DNA of 64,000 nt from Nonomuraea sp. PA05 (GTDB lineage Bacteria > Actinomycetota > Actinomycetes > Streptosporangiales > Streptosporangiaceae), in assembly GCF_008086045.1 (NCBI RefSeq), contig NZ_VSEY01000006.1:303442-367441 (forward strand), written 5' to 3'. The notes beneath the pieces were generated by a model that saw only the letters and a program-made list of their open reading frames with translations, was not told the origin of the DNA and searched no databases. The position numbers were made by a program, and so were the translations under genes. Of this stretch, positions 47,387 through 56,558 are shown in pieces. Numbering within the stretch: position 1 is the stretch's first letter; every line of letters begins with the position of its first letter.

Positions 47387-48363
47387 GCGGGCATCTCCAG
47401 CCTCTGCTGAAGGCCGCCGGTGGGTCGCTGACCGGTGAGCGACTGCTTGAGGTGCGGCGCGCGTTCGAGGTGGCCGACCGCTGGCACAGCGGGCAGTTCC
47501 GCCGGGACGGGAGCCCTTACATCACCCATTCGGTCGCCGTCGCCGTGATCCTGGCCGAGCTGGGCTCCGATCACGAGATGCTCTGCGCGGCGCTGCTGCA
47601 CGACGTGTCCGCGGACGCCGCTTCCCGGGAAGAGGCGTTCGGCGAGCCGATCTCGAACCTGCTGCGTGGCATGCGGAAACTCGACTCAGCACAACGCCGG
47701 CCGCCCGACTGGCCGGCCTCGACGGACGAGCGTGTGCTCATGCTCAAACTCGCGGACCGGCTGCACAACCAGCGCACGATTCGCGGCCTGCCCGAGGCAC
47801 GTCAGCGCGTGAACTCCCAGGAGAACCTGGACGTCGTCGCACCCGTCGCACGTCGGCTCGGCCTGACGGAGGTCGAGGCGGAACTGCGGCGGCTGGCCAT
47901 GGCGAACCTGTCCGGGCTCGGTGGCGCCCAGGCCTGCTTCGGCGTCATCACCGCGGGCGCGATCATGCTTCCGGCAGACGTCCGGGGCAGGTGGCTGGAG
48001 GAATGGCTGGGGGAGCTGCTCGCGCTGCCCGGCGGGAGAGCCCGGCTGACGTTCGTGTTCTGGCTGATGGCCGGGATGCCACGGATGGCGCTGACCCTGC
48101 GTCGGCGCGATGCCCTCGGACGTAGGGGCGGTGGAGGGGCGGCTGCCGCTGGGCGCGCGGTGGTGCGGTGCCTGCGCTGGGTCGTGCGGTCGGACCTGCG
48201 GACGTGGGCCCTGCTCACGCCGCTGCTCGCCTGGCTGGTGCTGGACGCGGCGGCCGAGCGGCTCGCCGACGCCGTGGTGATCGCGATCACCGTGCCGCCC
48301 GTGCTGGTCGCGGCGGTTCGCGCGATCCGGGCCAGGCTCGGGGGCGGTGACGGACGCGGGTAG
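47383..48363 (+). CDS. RelA/SpoT-type HD-domain protein with C-terminal membrane segments
   Basis: A 326-residue protein. Residues ~25-180 match the hydrolase (HD) domain of RSH alarmone enzymes: His35 ('WHSGQFRRDGSPYITHS'), His73-Asp74 ('AALLHDVSAD'), Asp125 ('LKLADRLHNQRT'). The Glu of the usual HDxxED is Ala77 here. There is no synthetase or TGS domain. Instead there are two or three hydrophobic segments after ~215 and 265. It could be a membrane-tethered (p)ppGpp hydrolase, an inactive sensor, or a hydrolase of another nucleotide. Confidence 0.8.
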   Translation: MSGHLQPLLKAAGGSLTGERLLEVRRAFEVADRWHSGQFRRDGSPYITHSVAVAVILAELGSDHEMLCAALLHDVSADAASREEAFGEPISNLLRGMRKLDSAQRRPPDWPASTDERVLMLKLADRLHNQRTIRGLPEARQRVNSQENLDVVAPVARRLGLTEVEAELRRLAMANLSGLGGAQACFGVITAGAIMLPADVRGRWLEEWLGELLALPGGRARLTFVFWLMAGMPRMALTLRRRDALGRRGGGGAAAAGRAVVRCLRWVVRSDLRTWALLTPLLAWLVLDAAAERLADAVVIAITVPPVLVAAVRAIRARLGGGDGRG

Positions 48364-48374
48364 TCTCGGACGCT

Positions 48375-48914
48375 GTGCCGAGCATCCCGCAGCCCCTTGA
48401 CCCGAACGACGACGGCTCCGCCGCCCCCGCCGTCGCCGCCGCGCTGGCCGCCTACGAGGCGGGCACGGCCGGTCCAGCCGAGGTGCTGAACGCGCTCGGC
48501 GGCGCCCGGTTGCTGGTGCCCGTGGTCGCGTTGCTGACCGAGTCCGAGGTGGGGGAGCACGGGCTGCGGCAGGAGAAGGAGAGCGAGATGGCGCTGCCCA
48601 AGCTCGTCGGGCAGGACGGCCGGGAAGCGGTGCTCGCGTTCACCGGAACGTCGGCGCTGACCCGGTGGCGGCCGGACGCGCGGCCGATCCAGGCCACGAC
48701 GTTGCAGGTCTGCCACGCCGCCGTGCAGGAGCGGGCGGCGGCGGTCGTGGTGGACGTGGCGGGGCCGGTGCAGTTCGTCATCGAGGGGGAGGTGCTGGCG
48801 GCGCTCGCGGCGGTGGAGTCCGGGACGGTGAACGAGCTGGACGGGGTGACGGTGGCCAAGGTAGAGGAGGTCGCGCCGCCGCGTAAGCGCCGCTGGTTCT
48901 CCCGGCGCCGCTGA
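48375..48914 (+). CDS. SseB-family protein
   Basis: A 179-residue protein with the SseB N-terminal-domain pattern ('LLVPVVALLTE', 'GREAVLAFTGTSALTRWRPD', 'QFVIEGEVLAALAAVESG') and a basic C terminus 'PRKRRWFSRRR'. The function in actinomycetes is unknown. GTG start; TAGTCT (48361-48366) lies 8 nt upstream and overlaps the stop of the HD gene. Confidence 0.8.
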   Translation: MPSIPQPLDPNDDGSAAPAVAAALAAYEAGTAGPAEVLNALGGARLLVPVVALLTESEVGEHGLRQEKESEMALPKLVGQDGREAVLAFTGTSALTRWRPDARPIQATTLQVCHAAVQERAAAVVVDVAGPVQFVIEGEVLAALAAVESGTVNELDGVTVAKVEEVAPPRKRRWFSRRR

Positions 48915-48968
48915 TCCACTGCCATACCGGATCCGTATGGCCGGGCGAGGCGCGCGGCCTGGTGCGGC

Positions 48969-48974
48969 TAGCGT
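48969..48974 (+). promoter_or_regulatory. candidate leaderless promoter -10 (TAGCGT)
   Basis: TAGCGT, 7 nt, GTG 48982. This supports GTG 48982 as the start of the prepilin peptidase rather than the upstream ATG 48937. Confidence 0.45.
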
Positions 48975-48981
48975 CGGCCGG

Positions 48982-49593
48982 GTGGTCGCACTCATGGCGC
49001 TGGCCGGCCTGTTCTGCGGAGATCGCATCCGCTCGCTGGCCGCCTCATACGCCCTTCACGACTACGCCCTCAACGACTGCGCCCACGACTGCGCCGCCAC
49101 TCGCCGCTGGCCGGCCGTGGAGCTGGTGAGTGCCGCCGTGGCCGCCCTGGTCGCCTGGCGGGCGGGCCCGCCGTACGTGTGCTTCGCCGTGATCGCCGTA
49201 GCCCTGGCCGTCATCGACTGGCGTACCAGCACGCTCCCCGACGCGATCACCCTGCCCGCGTACCCGATCATGATGCTGGCGCTGCTCCCGACGGGAGAGC
49301 TGCCCAGGGCGCTGGCCGGCGGGGCGGCGCTGACGGCGGTGTACGGGCTGCTGTGGTTCGTCAGGCCGGAGGCGATGGGGTTCGGCGACGTCAAGATCGC
49401 CGGGCTGATCGGGATGGCGGCGGCGGCGATGAGCTGGCAGGCGTTGCTGGCGGCGGCCTTCTGCGGGCAACTGCTCGGCGCGCTGTACGCGCTGTCCCTG
49501 CTGGCGACCGGCCGCGGCACGCGGCACACCCAGTTCCCCTTCGGCACCTTCATGCTGCTCGGCACGCTGCCGACACTCTGTCTCGCATCGTGA
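48982..49593 (+). CDS. A24-family prepilin peptidase (short form)
   Basis: A 203-residue membrane protein with both catalytic aspartates of the A24 class: 'AVIDWRTSTLPDAITLP' and 'GFGDVKIAGL'. The N-terminal methyltransferase zinc-finger domain of long PilD enzymes is absent, as in many Gram-positives. It would cleave type IV/Tad-like prepilins; no pilin genes are in the window. It often precedes aroC in actinomycetes, as here. Confidence 0.87.
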   Translation: MVALMALAGLFCGDRIRSLAASYALHDYALNDCAHDCAATRRWPAVELVSAAVAALVAWRAGPPYVCFAVIAVALAVIDWRTSTLPDAITLPAYPIMMLALLPTGELPRALAGGAALTAVYGLLWFVRPEAMGFGDVKIAGLIGMAAAAMSWQALLAAAFCGQLLGALYALSLLATGRGTRHTQFPFGTFMLLGTLPTLCLAS

Positions 49594-49636
49594 CCGAGGG
49601 ACATCTCACTAGGCCGTACATGGAAGACTTGTACGC

Positions 49637-50818
49637 ATGTTGCGCTGGTTGACCGCCGGAGAGTCCCACGGGCCCGAACTCGTCGCCGTCCTGGAAGGCC
49701 TGCCGGCCGGGGTGGAGGTGACCACGGCCGCGATCGACGAGGCCCTGCGCCGCCGCAGGCTCGGATACGGGCGCGGCGCGCGGATGAAGTTCGAGCAGGA
49801 CGAGGTGACGATCGTCGGCGGCGTCCGCCACGGGCGCACGATGGGCAGCCCGGTCGCGATCCGCGTGGGCAACACCGAGTGGCCCAAGTGGGAGAAGGTC
49901 ATGTCGGCCGACCCGGTCGACCCGGCCGAGCTGGAGGGGATGGCGCGTAACGCGCCCAGGTCGCGTCCCCGCCCCGGCCACGCCGACCTGGCGGGCATGC
50001 AGAAGTACGGCTTCGACGACGCCCGCAACGTGCTCGACAGGGCCAGCGCCCGCGAGACGGCCGCGCGGGTGGCGCTGGGCGAGGTCGCCAGGCGCTTCCT
50101 GAAGCAGGCGCTCGGCGTCGACATCGTCAGCCACGTGACCGAGATCGGCGGCGCCCGCACCCCGGCGGAGACGCTGCCCGGCCCCGGCGACCTGGCCAGG
50201 ATCGACGAGGACCCGGTGCGCTGCTCCGACGCCGAGGGCAGCGCCGCGATGGTCGCCGTGATCGACAAGGCCCACAAGGACGGCGACACGCTCGGCGGCG
50301 TCGTCGAGGTCCTCGCCTACGGCCTGCCGCCGGGCCTGGGCAGCTACACGCACTGGGACCGCAGGCTCGACTCCAGGCTGGCCGCCGCGCTCATGGGCAT
50401 CCAGGCCATCAAGGGCGTCGCGGTCGGCGACGGCTTCGAGACCGCGCGCAGGCCCGGCTCCCGCGCCCACGACGAGATCGAGTACACGACCGCCGACGGC
50501 GTGCGCCGCATCACCAACCGCGCGGGCGGCGTCGAGGGCGGCATGACGAACGGCGAGATTCTGCGGGTCAGCGCCGCCATGAAGCCGATCTCCACCGTCC
50601 CCAGGGCACTGGCCACGATCGACGTCAAGACGGGCGAGGCCGCCAAGGCCCACCACGAGCGCTCCGACGTGTGCGCCGTCCCGGCGGCGGGCATCGTGGC
50701 CGAGGCGATGGTCGCGCTGGTGCTGGCCGACGCGGCGATCGAGAAGTTCGGCGGCGACTCCGTGGAGGAAGTCGCCCGCAACCTGTCCGGCTACCTCTCT
50801 TCCATGGTGATCAAATGA
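49637..50818 (+). CDS. aroC: chorismate synthase
   Basis: A 393-residue protein with the opening '[20 protein letters not shown]', '[19 protein letters not shown]', '[11 protein letters not shown]' and the signature '[18 protein letters not shown]'. It converts EPSP to chorismate using reduced FMN. First gene of a tightly overlapping shikimate operon (aroC-aroK-aroB-aroQ). Confidence 0.97.
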   Translation: MLRWLTAGESHGPELVAVLEGLPAGVEVTTAAIDEALRRRRLGYGRGARMKFEQDEVTIVGGVRHGRTMGSPVAIRVGNTEWPKWEKVMSADPVDPAELEGMARNAPRSRPRPGHADLAGMQKYGFDDARNVLDRASARETAARVALGEVARRFLKQALGVDIVSHVTEIGGARTPAETLPGPGDLARIDEDPVRCSDAEGSAAMVAVIDKAHKDGDTLGGVVEVLAYGLPPGLGSYTHWDRRLDSRLAAALMGIQAIKGVAVGDGFETARRPGSRAHDEIEYTTADGVRRITNRAGGVEGGMTNGEILRVSAAMKPISTVPRALATIDVKTGEAAKAHHERSDVCAVPAAGIVAEAMVALVLADAAIEKFGGDSVEEVARNLSGYLSSMVIK

Positions 50819-51315
50819 CACGCGTTGTGCTGATCGGCCCGCCCGGGTCCGGCAAGAGCACGCTCGGGCGGCTGCTCGCCGAGCGGCTCGGCCTCGGCTT
50901 CCGCGACACCGACGCCGACGTCGAGGCCGTGGCGGGCAAGCCCGTCTCCGACATCTTCGTCGAGGACGGCGAGGCCCGCTTCCGCGAGCTGGAGCACGAG
51001 GCCGTGCGCCGCGCGCTGGCCGAGCACGACGGCGTCCTGTCCCTGGGCGGCGGCGCCGTGCTGCACGAGGAGACGCAGGCGCTGCTCGCCGGGCACCACG
51101 TCGTCTACCTGCAAGTGGGCCTGGCGGACGCGGTGCAGCGGGTCGGGCTCGCCTCGGCCAGGCCGCTGCTGGTGCTCAACCCGCGCAGCCAGCTCAAGAA
51201 GCTCATGGAGGAGCGGCGCCCCGTCTACGAGCGGCTGGCCGCGGTCACGGTGGCGACGGACAAGCGCGAGCCGGAAGAGCTCGCCGACGAGATCGTGAAG
51301 GGGCTGCCCGCATGA
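50815..51315 (+). CDS. aroK: shikimate kinase
   Basis: A 166-residue kinase with P-loop 'GPPGSGKST' (9-17), shikimate-binding 'DTDADVE', Arg of 'GEARFRELE' and 'LGGGAVL'. It phosphorylates shikimate at the 3-OH. ATGA overlap with aroC and with aroB. Confidence 0.96.
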   Translation: MTRVVLIGPPGSGKSTLGRLLAERLGLGFRDTDADVEAVAGKPVSDIFVEDGEARFRELEHEAVRRALAEHDGVLSLGGGAVLHEETQALLAGHHVVYLQVGLADAVQRVGLASARPLLVLNPRSQLKKLMEERRPVYERLAAVTVATDKREPEELADEIVKGLPA

Positions 51316-52385
51316 CGAGCCCCACAAGGATTCAGGTGCGCGGCGACAGCCCGTACGACGTGGTCGTCGGCACCGGCGTGCTGGCCGAGCTGACCACGCT
51401 GCTCAAGCCCGGCGTCCGCACCGTGGCCGTGATCGGCCCCGAGACGCTGCCCGAGATCACCCGGCCGGTCGGCGCGGCGCTGTCCGAGGCCGGCTACCAG
51501 GTCGTCGAGCTGCCCGTGCCCGACGGCGAGGCGGCCAAGACCGTCGAGGTGGCCGCGCGGCTCTGGTCCGAGCTGGGCCGGCACGGCGTCACCCGCTCCG
51601 ACGCCGTGGTCGGCGTGGGCGGCGGCGCGACGACCGACCTGGCGGGGTTCGTGGCGGCCACGTGGCTGCGCGGCGTGCAGGTCGTGCTCGTGCCCACGAC
51701 GCTGCTGGCCATGGTCGACGCGGCGGTCGGCGGCAAGAACGGCATCGACACGCCCGAGGGCAAGAACCTCGTCGGCACCTTCCTGCCCCCGGCGGGCGTG
51801 CTGTGCGAGCTGTCCACGCTGGCCGGCATGCCGAAGGCCGACTACGTCGCGGGCCTGGCCGAGATCATCAAGGGCGGTTTCATCGCCGACCCGGAGATCC
51901 TGCGGCTCGTCGAGGAGGACCCGGAGGCCGCCACCCGCCCCGACGGCCCCCACACCCGCGAGCTGATCGAGCGCAAGATCCAGGTCAAGGCCGACGTCGT
52001 GGGCGCCGATCTGCGCGAGGCGGGCCTGCGCGAGATCCTCAACTACGGCCACACGCTCGCCCACGCCATCGAACGCGACCGGCACTACGGCATCCGCCAC
52101 GGCGAGGCCGTCGCCATCGGCATGGTCTACGCCGCCGAGCTGTCCAGGCTCTCCGGCCGCGCCGACGTCGTGGCCCGCACCCGCGCCATCCTCACCAGCG
52201 TCGGCCTGCCCATCACGTACGCGGCCGACGCCTGGCCCCGGCTGCGCGACCACATGCGCCTGGACAAGAAGAACCGCGGCGCCAAGCAGCGCTTCGTCGT
52301 GCTCGACGACCTGGCCAGGCCGGGCCGCCTCGAAGGCCCCGCGGAAGAGCTGCTCGAAGCCGCCTACAAGGAGATCTCCGCATGA
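51312..52385 (+). CDS. aroB: 3-dehydroquinate synthase
   Basis: A 357-residue enzyme with NAD-binding '[19 protein letters not shown]', '[20 protein letters not shown]' and metal ligands in '[11 protein letters not shown]' and '[10 protein letters not shown]'. It cyclises DAHP to dehydroquinate. Both ends overlap its neighbours by 4 bases. Confidence 0.97.
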   Translation: MTSPTRIQVRGDSPYDVVVGTGVLAELTTLLKPGVRTVAVIGPETLPEITRPVGAALSEAGYQVVELPVPDGEAAKTVEVAARLWSELGRHGVTRSDAVVGVGGGATTDLAGFVAATWLRGVQVVLVPTTLLAMVDAAVGGKNGIDTPEGKNLVGTFLPPAGVLCELSTLAGMPKADYVAGLAEIIKGGFIADPEILRLVEEDPEAATRPDGPHTRELIERKIQVKADVVGADLREAGLREILNYGHTLAHAIERDRHYGIRHGEAVAIGMVYAAELSRLSGRADVVARTRAILTSVGLPITYAADAWPRLRDHMRLDKKNRGAKQRFVVLDDLARPGRLEGPAEELLEAAYKEISA

Positions 52386-52816
52386 TCCTCGTGCTCAACG
52401 GGCCCAACCTGGGCCGTCTCGGCAAGCGTGAGCCGTCCGTCTACGGCGCCGACACGTACGAGGACCTCGTCAACCTCTGCCACGAGACCGCCGGGAAGCT
52501 CGGTCACGACGTGGAGGTGCGCCAGACCGACTCCGAGGCCGAGCTGATCGGCTGGATCCACGAGGCGTGCGACGGGCGGATCCCGGTGGTGCTCAATCCG
52601 GCCGCTTTCACCCACTACTCCTACGCCGTGCGCGACGCCATCGCCCAGCGCACCGCTCCGCTCATCGAGGTGCACATCTCCAACCCCGCGGCCAGGGAAG
52701 AGTTTCGCCATACCTCCGTCGTGGCCGGGGTGGCGACAGGCACCATCGCGGGGTTCGGACTACAGTCGTACGTCCTGGCGCTGCACGCTATCGCGGAGAT
52801 GAACACCACCTCATGA
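52382..52816 (+). CDS. aroQ: 3-dehydroquinate dehydratase, type II
   Basis: A 144-residue enzyme: '[19 protein letters not shown]' with catalytic Tyr in the last part, '[16 protein letters not shown]', and '[15 protein letters not shown]' carrying the catalytic His. It dehydrates dehydroquinate. It ends the shikimate set; its stop overlaps the GDSL hydrolase ATG. No pepP or efp follows, unlike many relatives. Confidence 0.96.
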   Translation: MILVLNGPNLGRLGKREPSVYGADTYEDLVNLCHETAGKLGHDVEVRQTDSEAELIGWIHEACDGRIPVVLNPAAFTHYSYAVRDAIAQRTAPLIEVHISNPAAREEFRHTSVVAGVATGTIAGFGLQSYVLALHAIAEMNTTS

Positions 52817-53568
52817 GGCACTACAAGTCCTTCGTCGCCCTCGGCGACAGCTTCACGGAAGGACTGAACGATCCCGGGCCGGACGGGCACTACCGTGGCT
52901 GGGCCGACCGGGTGGCCGAGCGGCTCGCCGCCGACGAACCCGGCTTCCGTTACGCCAACCTCGCCGTGCGCGGCAAGCTGCTCGACCAGATCGTGGCCGA
53001 GCAGGTGCCGCTGGCCGTCGACATGGCGCCCGACCTGGTCAGCTTCTGCGCCGGAGGCAACGACCTGCTGCGGCCGGGCAGCGACCCGGACGTCATGGCC
53101 AAGAAGCTCGCCGGAGCCGTGCGCGACCTGCGGGGGTGCGGGGCGGAGGTGGTGCTGTTCACGGGGGTGGATCCGCGCGACACGCCGCTGATGCGGCGGC
53201 TGCGGGGGCGGTTCGCCGTCTTCTACCTGCACCTGCGGTCCATCGCCGACCTGTACGGGTGCCGGCTCGTCGATCAGTGGTCCATGCAGGGGTTGCGCGA
53301 CTGGCGGGCGTGGAGCCCCGATCGGCTGCACATGAACGAGGACGGGCACCGCCTGGTGGCGGCCCGGGTGCTCGACGTGCTGGGGGTGCCGTTCGACGAC
53401 TGGCGCAAGGAGTGGCCGGAGCGGGAGGTCGATCCGCGGGCCCGGCGGCGGGAGGATGCTCAGTGGTTGCGCGAGCATCTGGTGCCGTGGGTGTCCCGGC
53501 GGCTGCGTGGGGTGTCCTCAGGGGACGGTCTGTCTCCCAAGCGCCCCGATCTCGCTCCGTGGATGTGA
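52813..53568 (+). CDS. SGNH/GDSL-family hydrolase
   Basis: A 251-residue protein with block I 'ALGDSFTEG' (nucleophile Ser), block III '[11 protein letters not shown]' and the Asp-x-x-His '[12 protein letters not shown]'. It has no signal peptide, so it is an intracellular esterase/lipase-like enzyme. Coupled to aroQ by ATGA, though no link to aromatic synthesis is obvious. The stop codon lies in the first of three 11-bp repeats. Confidence 0.87.
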   Translation: MRHYKSFVALGDSFTEGLNDPGPDGHYRGWADRVAERLAADEPGFRYANLAVRGKLLDQIVAEQVPLAVDMAPDLVSFCAGGNDLLRPGSDPDVMAKKLAGAVRDLRGCGAEVVLFTGVDPRDTPLMRRLRGRFAVFYLHLRSIADLYGCRLVDQWSMQGLRDWRAWSPDRLHMNEDGHRLVAARVLDVLGVPFDDWRKEWPEREVDPRARRREDAQWLREHLVPWVSRRLRGVSSGDGLSPKRPDLAPWM

Positions 53569-53591
53569 CGTGGATGTGACGGGGATGTGAC
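53559..53591. repeat. three tandem 11-bp repeats (GTGGATGTGAC)
   Basis: Units 53559-53569 and 53570-53580 are identical; 53581-53591 differs by one base. Each contains TGA, and the first provides the GDSL gene stop. It lies in the convergent gap with the response regulator. Confidence 0.85.
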
Positions 53592-53618
53592 TTCGCCCGG
53601 GAAGGGGCCGTGCCGCCG

Positions 53619-54290
53619 TCATCGCCGGTCGCCCGGCGGCGCGGGCGTGGCCTGCAGATAGGCCAGGACCGCCATGACCCGCCGGTTGTGGTCGTCGGAC
53701 GGCGGCAGGCCGAGCTTGGCGAAGATGTTGTTCGTGTGCTTGCCGATCGCCTTGTCCGTGACCTGGAGCCGCGCGGCGATGGCCAGGTTGGACAGGCCCT
53801 CCGCCATCGACGCGAGCACCTCGCGCTCGCGCGGCGTCAGCGTGGCCAGCGGCTCCTCCCGGCCGTGCCACGTCAGCAACTGGGTGACGACCTCCGGGTC
53901 CATGGCGGTGCCGCCGGCGGCCACCTGGCGGACCGCGACCACGAAGCGCTCGACGTCGCCCACCCGGTCCTTCAGCAGGTAACCGACCCCGCCGGAGCGG
54001 TCTGACAGCAGCTCCCTGGCGTAGAGCTGCTCGACGTACTGGGAGAGGATCAGCACGGGCAGCCCCGGGACCTGCCTGCGTGCCTCCAGCGCCGCGCGCA
54101 GGCCCTCGTCGGCGAAGCCGGGCGGCAGCCGCACGTCCACCACGGCCACGTCCGGGCGGTGCCGGAGCAGCGCACGCAGCAGCATGGGGCCGTTGTCGAC
54201 CGCCTCCACCACCGTGAAACCGCTCGCCGACAGCAGGCGGACGAGCCCGTCCCTCAGCAGTGCGAGATCTTCGGCGATGACAACGCGCAT
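53619..54290 (-). CDS. NarL/LuxR-type response regulator
   Basis: A 223-residue protein with receiver domain phospho-acceptor Asp52 ('VAVVDVRLPP') and Lys of 'GYLLKDRV', plus C-terminal LuxR HTH 'LTPREREVLASMAEGLSN' to 'AIGKHTNNIFAKLGL'. The 5' end overlaps the kinase gene by 37 bases. It probably acts on the divergent ABC transporter promoter (inference). Confidence 0.92.
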   Translation of the reverse strand: MRVVIAEDLALLRDGLVRLLSASGFTVVEAVDNGPMLLRALLRHRPDVAVVDVRLPPGFADEGLRAALEARRQVPGLPVLILSQYVEQLYARELLSDRSGGVGYLLKDRVGDVERFVVAVRQVAAGGTAMDPEVVTQLLTWHGREEPLATLTPREREVLASMAEGLSNLAIAARLQVTDKAIGKHTNNIFAKLGLPPSDDHNRRVMAVLAYLQATPAPPGDRR

Positions 54291-55477
54291 GGCAGCTCCA
54301 TGGTCAGTTCGGTGGGGCCGCCCGGCGGGCTGCTCACGGTGAGCGAGCCGTCGAAGGCGGACAGGCGGTCGCCGATGCCGCGCAGGCCGGTGCCCGCGTC
54401 CGTACGGGCGCCGCCGCGCCCGTCGTCGCCCACGGTCAGGCGCAGCGCGCCGGCGGTGTGCCGCATGCGCACCCAGGCCCGGCTCGCGCCGCTGTGCTTG
54501 GTCACGTTGGTGAGCGCCTCGGCGGCGGCGAAGTACACGGCCGACTCGACGGACGGCTGCAGCCGTCCCGGCAGGTCGAGGTCGAGCAGGACGGGCATCG
54601 GGCACAGCAGCGCGGCGGCCTCGACGGCGCCGGTCAGGCCGCGGTCGGCGAGCACCGGCGGGTGGATGCCGCGGACCAGGTCCCGCAGGTCCGTCAGGGC
54701 CTGGCCCGCGACTTCCCGCGCTTCGTCGATCATGCGCAGCCGCTCGCCCGGGTCCTGGCAGCCGCGGGCCAGCCCGAGGTTCATCCGGATGGCGATCAGC
54801 TTGGCCTGCGCGCCGTCGTGCAGGTCGCGTTCGATGCGGCGCAGCTCGGCCGCGCGCGCGTCGACCACCGCCGCCCGCGAGGCGGTCAGCTCCAGGATCC
54901 GGGCGTCGGGGCCGGGCCGCGGCTCCAGCAACGTGCGGGTCAGCCACGCCTGTCCGGCGCGGAACCGGGAGAGGGACATGAGGATGATCGCCGCGATGGC
55001 GGCGGTGGCCACGCTGAGGGCGAACGTGTTCAGCGTGGTGCGCTCCACCGGGTGCAGCCGGAAGAAGACGTGGTCCAGGGCGGCCATAAGCGCCCAGATC
55101 ACCACCAGCGGGGCCGGGCCCGTGACGCCGTGCACGGCCAGCCAGGCGAGCACGCGCCACCTGCCAGGACAGTGTTCCGTGCCGGGGTTTTCCGCGTCCG
55201 GCCGGGCGGGCAGAACACCGATCGCCCGGCGGCGCTGGAACGCCGCCAGGCGACGGGCGAGTACGAGTGCGCGGCCGCGCGCCCCGGCCGTGCCCGCCGG
55301 ACCGCGCCCGTCACTCGCCGACAGCAGCATGACGGGGACGAGCAGTGCCAGCGAGGCCAGGCCGGTGACGGCGTTCAGGGCGAGCGCGAGCGTGTCCGCG
55401 AGCACGGCGGCCGGCCCCGCCAGCGCCTTCGACGCGTACGGAGCCAGCCGGGCCGGCGCGGGCCGTGTACGGATCAC
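54254..55477 (-). CDS. HisKA_3-type sensor histidine kinase
   Basis: A 407-residue membrane kinase with about four hydrophobic segments in the first 200 residues, the phospho-acceptor His in 'ERDLHDGAQAKLIAIRMNLG', and HATPase boxes 'AEALTNVTKHSGAS', 'VGDDGRGGA' and 'GTGLRGIGDRL'. The small sensor region with little extracellular loop resembles intramembrane-sensing kinases paired with ABC transporters, which fits the neighbour. GTG start. Confidence 0.92.
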   Translation of the reverse strand: MIRTRPAPARLAPYASKALAGPAAVLADTLALALNAVTGLASLALLVPVMLLSASDGRGPAGTAGARGRALVLARRLAAFQRRRAIGVLPARPDAENPGTEHCPGRWRVLAWLAVHGVTGPAPLVVIWALMAALDHVFFRLHPVERTTLNTFALSVATAAIAAIILMSLSRFRAGQAWLTRTLLEPRPGPDARILELTASRAAVVDARAAELRRIERDLHDGAQAKLIAIRMNLGLARGCQDPGERLRMIDEAREVAGQALTDLRDLVRGIHPPVLADRGLTGAVEAAALLCPMPVLLDLDLPGRLQPSVESAVYFAAAEALTNVTKHSGASRAWVRMRHTAGALRLTVGDDGRGGARTDAGTGLRGIGDRLSAFDGSLTVSSPPGGPTELTMELPCALSSPKISHC

Positions 55478-55524
55478 CCCAGCAGTCTGCCCTGTGCGCG
55501 AGCGGCCGGCGGTAGGGCTGGGTC

Positions 55525-55562
55525 TACCCCGGAGGGTGGGGATTTCCTACCGGAGAGGGTGG
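55525..55562. promoter_or_regulatory. 15-bp imperfect direct repeats in the kinase/ABC divergent region
   Basis: TACCCCGGAGGGTGG (55525-55539) and TACCGGAGAGGGTGG (55548-55562) are spaced 23 bp apart, with a nearby GGTAG-N8-CTACC dyad (55512-55529). They lie between the kinase and the ABC ATPase starts (164-bp gap) and are candidates for response-regulator binding. Confidence 0.45.
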
Positions 55563-55640
55563 TCCAGCAGCCATGGAGGACGCGCCCGCGAGCCACGAGG
55601 CTGAGGTGCTCAGGCAGCCACAGAAGAACGAGGGAGAGAC

Positions 55641-56558
55641 GTGATCGAAGTGAGGGACCTGACCGTGCGGTACGGCCGCACGGTCGCCGTGGACGACCTG
55701 ACCTTCACCGTGAGACCGGGCGTGGTGACCGGTTTCCTGGGCCCGAACGGCGCGGGGAAGTCCACGACCATGCGGTCCGTGCTCGGGCTGGAGGTCCCTG
55801 AAAGGGGCGAGGCGCTGGTGGACGGCCGCGCGTACGCGTCGCTGCGCCGCCCCCTGCGCACCATGGGAACGCTGCTCGACGCCGGGGCCGTGCACGGCGG
55901 CCGGACCGCCCGCGCCCACCTCGCCTGGCTGGCCCGCAGCAACGGCATCGGCGCGGGCCGGGTGGCCGCCGTGCTGGAGCAGGCCGGTCTGACCGGTGTC
56001 GCGGACCGGCGGATCAGCACGTTCTCGCTCGGGATGAAGCAGCGGCTGGGCATCGCGGCGGCGCTGCTCGGCGACCCGGCGGCGCTGATGCTGGACGAGC
56101 CGCTGAACGGGCTGGACCCGGAAGGCATCCGCTGGCTGCGCGGCCTGCTGCGCTCGCTCGCCGGCGAGGGCCGCACCGTGCTGCTGTCCAGCCACCTGAT
56201 GAACGAATTGGCGCTCACCGCCGAGCACGTCGTCGTCATCGGGCGCGGCCGGCTGGTCGCCGACACCAGCACGGAATCCCTGGCCGGGCACTTCCAGGGC
56301 GACGTGCTCGTCCGCACGCCGTACCCGGAGCGGCTCGCCGGCGTCATGCGCGCGCACGGGGCGACGGTGGCGGCCGAGGACGACGGGGCCCTGTCCGTCC
56401 GTGACCTGGCGGCGTCCGAGATCGGCGCGCTGGCGCTGTCCGCCGGAATCGCGCTGGTGGAGCTGACGCCGCGCGGCGCGTCGCTGGAGGAGGCGTTCAT
56501 GCGGCTCACCGGCGACAGCACCGACTACCGGACCGCCCCGCGGGAGGCCGTGCGATGA
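55641..56558 (+). CDS. ABC transporter ATP-binding protein
   Basis: A 305-residue ATPase of the drug/antibiotic export (DrrA-like) class: Walker A 'GPNGAGKS', signature 'FSLGMKQRL', Walker B 'ALMLDEPLNGLDP', and a C-terminal extension 'RGASLEEAFMRLTGDS'. GTG start with GGGAGAG upstream. Its stop overlaps the permease-hydrolase ATG. It is likely induced by the divergent two-component system. Confidence 0.92.
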   Translation: MIEVRDLTVRYGRTVAVDDLTFTVRPGVVTGFLGPNGAGKSTTMRSVLGLEVPERGEALVDGRAYASLRRPLRTMGTLLDAGAVHGGRTARAHLAWLARSNGIGAGRVAAVLEQAGLTGVADRRISTFSLGMKQRLGIAAALLGDPAALMLDEPLNGLDPEGIRWLRGLLRSLAGEGRTVLLSSHLMNELALTAEHVVVIGRGRLVADTSTESLAGHFQGDVLVRTPYPERLAGVMRAHGATVAAEDDGALSVRDLAASEIGALALSAGIALVELTPRGASLEEAFMRLTGDSTDYRTAPREAVR

